Source of the DNA: CAYQVO01 sp964421085
GTDB lineage: Bacteria > Bdellovibrionota_C > UBA2361 > CAYQVO01
Length of the DNA stretch: 57,977 nucleotides
NCBI GenBank assembly: GCA_964421085.1
Contig: CAYQVO010000020.1
Coordinates: forward strand, 1 to 57,977
Direction of reading: 5' to 3'
Position numbers and translations under genes: made by a program. Below are positions 53,357 through 57,977 of this stretch, in pieces. Below the pieces are notes generated by a model, which had not been told where the DNA came from, made no database searches, and saw only the letters and a list, made by a program, of their open reading frames with translations. Positions within the stretch are counted from its first letter, which is position 1. Every line of letters begins with the position of its first letter.

Positions 53357-54175
53357 TTACTTCCCGAACCCCGGCTTGATGATGCGGATTTTCGGATCAA
53401 GATCCTTCGCAGTAATGTAAGGGAGGTCTATCTCGAGGCGCATGGGCCTTGTCGAAGCAGGCGCAAGACCAAGCGAGGTGATCTCTATCTGTTCCTCTTC
53501 CCCGCCTGAAAAAGAAAGGCCTATAAGGAGCGATTCCACGTGGCGTTCGGCCTGATTCCGGATTGACGCGGTGAGATAGCAGTTATCGGGACATTTGCCG
53601 CCCTCACAATCGGGACCTGTCAGGGCGACATCTTCGAGAATCACCGAAGCAGACGCAGGCTCTGCTTCCCCTGCAAGCGAAGAAAGAAAGGCTACCGCTT
53701 CGTCTCCCCAGAGAAGTTCGAGCTGATAATCCGTCATCCCCTCCGACGCGACCGACATCGAAAAGGGAATTTCAGCACCTGCTGGAAGAACATTGTTCAG
53801 GGAAGCGGCCTGCTCTGCTGCTGAAAGCGGGAAATATGACTCTCCGATTTTTTCAGCATCCTTGAGAGTTGTGAGGTGAAGAACGACTTTTGGCAGTTCG
53901 ACCTGCGTTTCTGCCTTGACTCTTCCCCTGACGAAAAGTCTCTCGCCATCGGTGCTCTCGTGATCGAGCTCCAGTCCCAGAGGATTCCGCTCCTGCTGCG
54001 CTGCGGGGCTTACGGCAGGAGGCGGCGAAGCAGGCTCGGGCTGAGGGAGGATCAGACTGCAGCCGTGAAGGGCGAAGACTGCCGTAATAATGACAAAACG
54101 AATGCTGTTACGCGCCGCTCTTGTAAGACACCAGCAGCCATCCACTTGAATAATCGAACTTCCAGTCCTGCTCAT
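53357..54175 (-). CDS. Lipoprotein of unknown function (LEA/WHy-like or beta-sandwich)
   Basis: A 272-residue predicted lipoprotein. The hydrophobic segment IRFVIITAVFALHGC ends in a lipobox, followed by a Pro/Ala-rich spacer (PEPASPPPAVSPAAQQ) and beta-rich domains (LFVRGRVKAETQVELPKVVL). A Cys cluster (GPDCEGGKCPDNCYL) is notable. The only ATG in frame lies 68 bases inside the upstream gene, giving a long polar stretch before the signal; the true start may be a rare codon nearer the lipobox. Confidence 0.6.
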   Translation of the reverse strand: MSRTGSSIIQVDGCWCLTRAARNSIRFVIITAVFALHGCSLILPQPEPASPPPAVSPAAQQERNPLGLELDHESTDGERLFVRGRVKAETQVELPKVVLHLTTLKDAEKIGESYFPLSAAEQAASLNNVLPAGAEIPFSMSVASEGMTDYQLELLWGDEAVAFLSSLAGEAEPASASVILEDVALTGPDCEGGKCPDNCYLTASIRNQAERHVESLLIGLSFSGGEEEQIEITSLGLAPASTRPMRLEIDLPYITAKDLDPKIRIIKPGFGK

Positions 54176-54551
54176 CTATCCTTTCTTTCACCAGGTAAAA
54201 GGGCACTTTATATGATTTGATTTTGATTCGCACATGGGCATCGTAAGCGGACTCTGCAAACGCAGTCGACATGATTTTTCCCTCGACCAGTTTCTCATCA
54301 CTGGTCATCGAAACAATCACCGGGCGGACTTCTTCCTGTTTTTGAGGATCGACATAACCCATTGCGATATCCGCATCGCCCCAGGAAATGGCCTCGTGAA
54401 ACTCTTTCATCCGCTGTCCAAGCAGCTTCTGCCTGTCGCTCTCAGTCATACCCGCGCGCTTGAAGGAATCGATGGCCGGCGCAAGAATACAACCCGGCAG
54501 CAGGAACAGGATAAGGAGTGCGATGAATATTTTGCCGGGCTTTGCAGTCAT
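54108..54551 (-). CDS. Small lipoprotein of unknown function
   Basis: A 147-residue protein with a clear lipoprotein signal (KIFIALLILFLLPGC, Cys 21). The mature part has a helix then a beta sheet (KEFHEAISWGDADIAMGYVD, VRIKIKSYKVPFYLVKERID). It overlaps the upstream membrane gene by 4 bases and the downstream lipoprotein gene by 68, an unusually long overlap. Confidence 0.65.
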   Translation of the reverse strand: MTAKPGKIFIALLILFLLPGCILAPAIDSFKRAGMTESDRQKLLGQRMKEFHEAISWGDADIAMGYVDPQKQEEVRPVIVSMTSDEKLVEGKIMSTAFAESAYDAHVRIKIKSYKVPFYLVKERIDEQDWKFDYSSGWLLVSYKSGA

Positions 54552-54907
54552 GGCAGAAGCTTTTTGAACTGCGCTTCAAGGCTTTCCCGTCTCTGAGCCT
54601 GCACCTGATTCCGCCTTTGAACTTCCTCCTTCAGGAATTCGGGATCCTTCACAATCCGGACAAGGTCCACTTCTCCCTTCAGCTCTGCAATCAGCTGGGC
54701 CGGATCAGTAACTGTCCGTGCGGCATGAGCCGCATGCCTCTTGTGAAGCTCATTCGCCCCGACATAAATCAGTGCCCCGCTGAACAGCCAGATCAGACCC
54801 AGTTTGAATATATGGAATTCTTCCGCGTGAGCTGCCATGTCAGCCTGCATCATACACGCTGAATGCGCTTCCGGGAAGCCGCCTTCGAGCACCTCATCCG
54901 CGGTCAC
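54548..54907 (-). CDS. Small single-span membrane protein
   Basis: A 119-residue protein from a GTG start (AAGG nearby). One membrane helix (LGLIWLFSGALIYVGAN) follows a His-rich segment (MAAHAEEFHIF). The rest is a charged helix (LKEEVQRRNQVQAQRRESLE). It starts 15 bases after the enoyl-CoA hydratase stop and overlaps the next lipoprotein gene (ATGA). Function unknown. Confidence 0.55.
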   Translation of the reverse strand: MTADEVLEGGFPEAHSACMMQADMAAHAEEFHIFKLGLIWLFSGALIYVGANELHKRHAAHAARTVTDPAQLIAELKGEVDLVRIVKDPEFLKEEVQRRNQVQAQRRESLEAQFKKLLP

Positions 54908-54922
54908 CTGCCTTAGAAGGCA

Positions 54923-55711
54923 TCATTTCCCTTCGAATTCCGGCACACGTTTCTGAATGAAGGCGATATGGCCTTCTTGACGGTCCTGTGAAGAATAGAG
55001 GCGCCGGAAAAGATCGGCTGCCCCTGCCCGCGCCTCATTCCCCCGATTTTCCAGAACCCCCCGCAGAAACTCCTTCGCACCCTGTACTGCAAGCGGTGCA
55101 CGCTGGGCTATTTCGCCGGCAATTTCCCGGGTTTTTCCGGAAAGCTCCGACTGGGGCACAAGATAATCGACGAGTCCGGTTCGAAACGCCTCCTCTCCGC
55201 TTATAATACTGCCGGTGAAAAGCAGCTTCGCAGCAGCGCCAGGACCGGCGCGTTCGCAGATCCTCCGGATTCCCTCCATTGAAGGAGTCAGCCCGAAATT
55301 AGCCTCAGGCTGCGCAAATTTCGCGTCAGCCGAGGCGACTATCAGATCACAGGCGAGTGCAAGTTCGAACCCGGCACCCAGAGCATGGCCCTCGACTGAG
55401 GCGATGACAGGCGCAGGAAACGACCCGACCGCGCTTACCGCCGCAGAGGCGAGCTGAAGAAACTCATCGACACCCCCGGGGCCGAGGTCCATGATGCTTC
55501 TTATGTCGAGCCCTGCTGAAAAATCTTCGCCGACACCGTCGAGAATTACCGCCCGTATTCCCGGAATATTGCGAAGCTGATCGAAGCTCTGAGCGAGCAC
55601 GCGGAGAAGATCCGCATTAATCAAGTTCTGCACCTCCGGTCTGTTCAGCTGCAGATGCGCGACCGGGATCCTCGGAACGACAATGACAGGCTTTTCTTCG
55701 ACTAATATCAT
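54923..55711 (-). CDS. Enoyl-CoA hydratase/isomerase family protein
   Basis: A 262-residue crotonase-fold enzyme. The oxyanion-hole segments are DFSAGLDIRSIM and ASVEGHALGAGFELALACD. The usual catalytic Glu position after QPEANFGLTPSMEGI is not obviously that of a true hydratase, so isomerase or other chemistry is possible. The ATG with AAGGA seven bases upstream is chosen over an earlier codon that overlaps the HIT gene. Confidence 0.85.
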   Translation of the reverse strand: MILVEEKPVIVVPRIPVAHLQLNRPEVQNLINADLLRVLAQSFDQLRNIPGIRAVILDGVGEDFSAGLDIRSIMDLGPGGVDEFLQLASAAVSAVGSFPAPVIASVEGHALGAGFELALACDLIVASADAKFAQPEANFGLTPSMEGIRRICERAGPGAAAKLLFTGSIISGEEAFRTGLVDYLVPQSELSGKTREIAGEIAQRAPLAVQGAKEFLRGVLENRGNEARAGAADLFRRLYSSQDRQEGHIAFIQKRVPEFEGK

Positions 55712-55721
55712 CTGTGTGTCC

Positions 55722-56072
55722 TTAACCTGGAGGCCAGCCAAGACTCCTTCCTGCCAGGAGATGCATGTGAAGGTGGGGGACGGATTGTCCTCCCTGTTCG
55801 CCTTCGTTTACCACCACACGGAATCCATCACTCGCGCCGAACCTCTTCGCGAGATCACGCGCGGCAAGAAGCATCTCACCCAGAATTTCGCAGTCGTCGT
55901 CATCCGCCGCGGAGAGCTTTTCAATTCCCTTCTTCGGAAGAATAAGAATGTGAACGGGCGCCTTCGGATCAATATCCCGGATGGCGATCAGATTGTCGCT
56001 TTCATAAATAAACTCCGCAGGAATTTCACCCCGTATGATTCTGGCGAAGATATTCTCGTTGTCGTATCCCAT
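55722..56072 (-). CDS. HIT-family nucleotide hydrolase
   Basis: A 116-residue histidine-triad protein (HinT-like), hydrolysing nucleoside phosphoramidates or similar. The triad is VPHLHMHLL near the C-terminus, with DIDPKAPVHILILPKKGI in the nucleotide-binding strand. It stands between the DUF4397-like lipoprotein and the crotonase gene and ends 10 bases before the latter. Confidence 0.93.
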   Translation of the reverse strand: MGYDNENIFARIIRGEIPAEFIYESDNLIAIRDIDPKAPVHILILPKKGIEKLSAADDDDCEILGEMLLAARDLAKRFGASDGFRVVVNEGEQGGQSVPHLHMHLLAGRSLGWPPG

Positions 56073-56086
56073 TGCTTTATCTCCTC

Positions 56087-56770
56087 TCAGTGCTCCCGAT
56101 CGGGCAGCGAAACAACACCGTAACGGCGTTCACCTCGTGCGAGAATGACCGTGCGCACTTCTCCATCCTTGAAATCCATAACATCCGATTCGACAAGCAC
56201 GTTCCCTGTGCCTGCCTCGTTAAATCTGATGTAAAATTGCCCTGCTTCTCCACTCACGTAATTACTGGTCTGCTTGTACGCTATATTTTCAGCAACCGGG
56301 AGCCCTCCGGCAGCATGCCCCGCCGGAATTACATACACATCGACACGACTCCGCACCAACCCCGCGTTGAAGAAACGGATATTCGTGCGTCCGCCTGATG
56401 GCTTTTCTGTCTGATTCTGAAGCATCACGCATTCGCCTTCATAGGAAGTGCCCACTACAATGAATGAATAATTGTGATCCTTCGCTATGCCGGTGGACTT
56501 GTGGCAGAGTTCCTGATACCCCTCCGCCACATTAGTGGAGAAGATATACGATTTCGCCTCTGTTCTGTCGTAATCGGTGTACTCCATGAAGGCGACATCG
56601 TCGAAGATGACATCGGCATCCCGGAGAAAATCGAGGATGGGTTCGTCCGATACGACGTTAACGTAGCGAACCAGCCCCCACTCCCTGCCCTGGTTGTCTC
56701 CGCACGCTGGAAGCAGAAGGCAGAGCGCACAAAAAAGCAAAGTGCCGGGAAGTTTCTTATTGAAATGCAT
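56087..56770 (-). CDS. DUF4397-like lipoprotein
   Basis: A 227-residue predicted lipoprotein: GTLLFCALCLLLPAC ends in a lipobox (Cys 23). Two beta-sandwich repeats of the DUF4397 type follow (WGLVRYVNVVSDEPILDF; RTNIRFFNAGLVRSRVDVYV with NYVSGEAGQFYIRF). It leads the minus-strand run, 14 bases ahead of the HIT gene. Confidence 0.7.
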   Translation of the reverse strand: MHFNKKLPGTLLFCALCLLLPACGDNQGREWGLVRYVNVVSDEPILDFLRDADVIFDDVAFMEYTDYDRTEAKSYIFSTNVAEGYQELCHKSTGIAKDHNYSFIVVGTSYEGECVMLQNQTEKPSGGRTNIRFFNAGLVRSRVDVYVIPAGHAAGGLPVAENIAYKQTSNYVSGEAGQFYIRFNEAGTGNVLVESDVMDFKDGEVRTVILARGERRYGVVSLPDREH

Positions 56771-56954
56771 CTACAGTCTCCAGTTTGCCGCGCGTGTCGC
56801 GGCCGATAGTCAACGCCAGAGATATTACAGCATCCGCAGCCGGTTAATATATCCCCCGCATTCCTTTTCATAGTGCGTCATAATTTTGGCGCAATAATTG
56901 CTTTCTTTAACGGCTGGTTCGCGAATTGATGGAGTATTTTGCCAAGGATATCAA

Positions 56955-57503
56955 ATGACTACAACTGCCGCAGCAGCTCAGGTCGTTCAATCTTTGCATA
57001 GCAGTGTTCAAAATGAGCGCAAAAAACCGCAGCCGCTCCCGTCAGGCGCTGTGCATCTTGCCATGGTAAGGGTGCTTGAAACAGAGCTTGATAAGCGGGA
57101 CCTCCTCGATGAAAAGCCGGATGTTCTAAATCCCCTGTGGTTTCTCGCGGAAACGGAGCGCAATGTTTATCTGTGGCGCAACGGATATTCACTTGATCAG
57201 CAGGATGATTTTGAATTCTGGATAGATCTCCCGGCTCTCATTCAGAAACGCCTGAAGCAGCTCAAATCATTTGACAGCGAAAACCCCTTCATGAATCCTC
57301 TCTGGGGACTCTCGATTGCGGATAAAGATACTGTGATGCGGGAAGAGCGGTATCTCAAATCTCTCTTTGAACTGATCGAGCAGGTGAAAGCGCACCTTGA
57401 AGCATTGAGCGTGGCAGCCGCCCAGGTGAGCCGGGAGATATCACCATCGGTGGCTTATAAGGATGTGGTTGTGCTGCCGGTGAAGCGGGGAAGCCGCTCC
57501 TGA
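56955..57503 (+). CDS. Protein of unknown function
   Basis: A 182-residue soluble, mostly helical protein. The ATG has AAGGA six bases upstream and is preferred to an earlier in-frame codon. Notable segments are NPLWFLAETERNVYLWRNGY and NPFMNPLWGLSIADKDTVM. No family is recognised. It is transcribed away from the DUF4397-like gene, with a 184-base gap holding no other gene. Confidence 0.6.
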   Translation: MTTTAAAAQVVQSLHSSVQNERKKPQPLPSGAVHLAMVRVLETELDKRDLLDEKPDVLNPLWFLAETERNVYLWRNGYSLDQQDDFEFWIDLPALIQKRLKQLKSFDSENPFMNPLWGLSIADKDTVMREERYLKSLFELIEQVKAHLEALSVAAAQVSREISPSVAYKDVVVLPVKRGSRS

Positions 57504-57655
57504 CCTGCGTCAGTTATTCAGGCGCGATGCTGAGCGTCATGCTGCATTTTTCCATAATTATGGTTTCAGTATTGTTATGGACGTTGATGAGCAGCCGCGT
57601 GGAATCGGGGCACAGCTTGATATCTTCTTCGATTTAGCCTATTTATATAATCCAC

Positions 57656-57728
57656 GCGCCAGTAGCTCAGCTGGTAGAGCAGGAGACTCTTAATCTTCGG
57701 GTCCGGGGTTCGAATCCCTGCTGGCGCA
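57656..57728 (+). tRNA. tRNA-Lys (anticodon CUU)
   Basis: Full cloverleaf of 73 bases: a perfect seven-pair acceptor stem (GCGCCAG/CTGGCGC), D arm GCTC/GAGC, anticodon stem GGAGA/TCTTC with anticodon CTT at 57689-57691, and TTCGAAT T-loop. CCA is not encoded. A TATAAT sits only five bases ahead, so the real promoter is uncertain. Confidence 0.97.
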
Positions 57729-57977
57729 AAATTTCCACCTCGCACCTGGACTCGTCGCTGAAAGCGCTCCTCCAGGATTGGAATGACGCACGCTTTGAAC
57801 AGCTTTCTTGACAGCGCTGCGGAAGCATCCGGCTCCATCGAGGAAATATATGCGGAGGAGTGGCCTGAAGAACTGATTCGCTAACCGCGGCACTGTGACC
57901 TGCCGTATGTGAATATAAAGGGCGTATTTTATTTCCTCATCATGATGCTCGACGGCTGCCCGCGCTGCATCCTGGAC

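Noticed and set aside
57784..57885. 33-codon frame behind the tRNA
   Set aside because: Short, ordinary composition and no clear ribosome site; a possible GTG-started frame at the window edge (about 57909) is equally unproven.

Overview
The window looks like part of a draft scaffold (four N runs) from a Gram-negative, envelope-rich bacterium of moderately high GC. Several lipoproteins with lipoboxes, a periplasmic Do/HtrA protease, SppA, an MscS channel and diaminopimelate epimerase plus alanine racemase point to a diderm with DAP-type peptidoglycan. I see no insertion sequence, prophage, CRISPR array or rRNA. Gene density is high and many neighbours overlap by ATGA, GTGA or TTGA, so translational coupling is common. 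The taxon cannot be fixed from this sequence; the glucan phosphorylase subtype resembles forms I associate with Bacteroidetes/Chlorobi relatives, which is only a hint.

Layout. 1-1705 (+): end of a 2-oxoacid dehydrogenase operon (E1 beta, E2). 1674-7006 (-): a three-gene operon of a membrane coiled-coil DUF2760-type protein and two unusual Hsp70-family ATPases. 7121-8619: methionine aminopeptidase and, divergently, a phosphopantetheinyl transferase. 8721-16898 (+): a secreted protein, a signalling run (hybrid histidine kinase, HDOD-GAF protein, single-domain receiver), a Do-type protease, an exported MsrB-MsrA fusion and a tiny Cys/Met-rich peptide. 16905-18648 (-): a carboxypeptidase-regulatory-domain lipoprotein coupled to SurE. 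18816-20929 (+): a secreted protein with a duplicated cysteine module, a lone prepilin and a remnant of a substrate-binding protein.

21053-27732 (-): a sugar-kinase-like phosphotransferase followed by oleA, a fused oleBC and oleD (head-to-head hydrocarbon synthesis from fatty acyl-CoAs), then a membrane HEGGH putative metalloprotease. 27946-31497: a small DUF2007-like protein, pgk, gap and menG/ubiE. 31583-33293 (+): a membrane protein and a TPR protein. 33330-44802 (-): dapF-sppA, a glucan phosphorylase-like protein lacking the usual PLP lysine, alr-zwf, then MBL hydrolase-coaBC-nfeD-slipin-queA with tight overlaps. A beta-lactamase-like fragment sits beside a scaffold gap at 39.6 kb.

44978-50087 carries a second HDOD protein, MscS, a PP2C phosphatase with a degenerate receiver and a membrane protein. 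50126-56770 (-) is a long run: DUF4397-like lipoprotein, HIT hydrolase, enoyl-CoA hydratase, three small membrane or lipoproteins, miaB, a frame-broken bifunctional nuclease, a membrane-anchored helical protein and a small unknown. The window ends with an unknown protein and a tRNA-Lys(CUU).

Themes: envelope quality control and oxidative repair (Do protease, MsrBA, SppA, NfeD/slipin, Hsp70s), signal transduction (histidine kinase, HDOD proteins, PP2C), central carbon metabolism (gap, pgk, zwf, phosphorylase) and long-chain hydrocarbon synthesis. The best candidates for undescribed biology are the twin-Hsp70/DUF2760 operon, the 45-residue Cys/Met peptide behind MsrBA, the extended ole operon and the duplicated-cysteine secreted protein.
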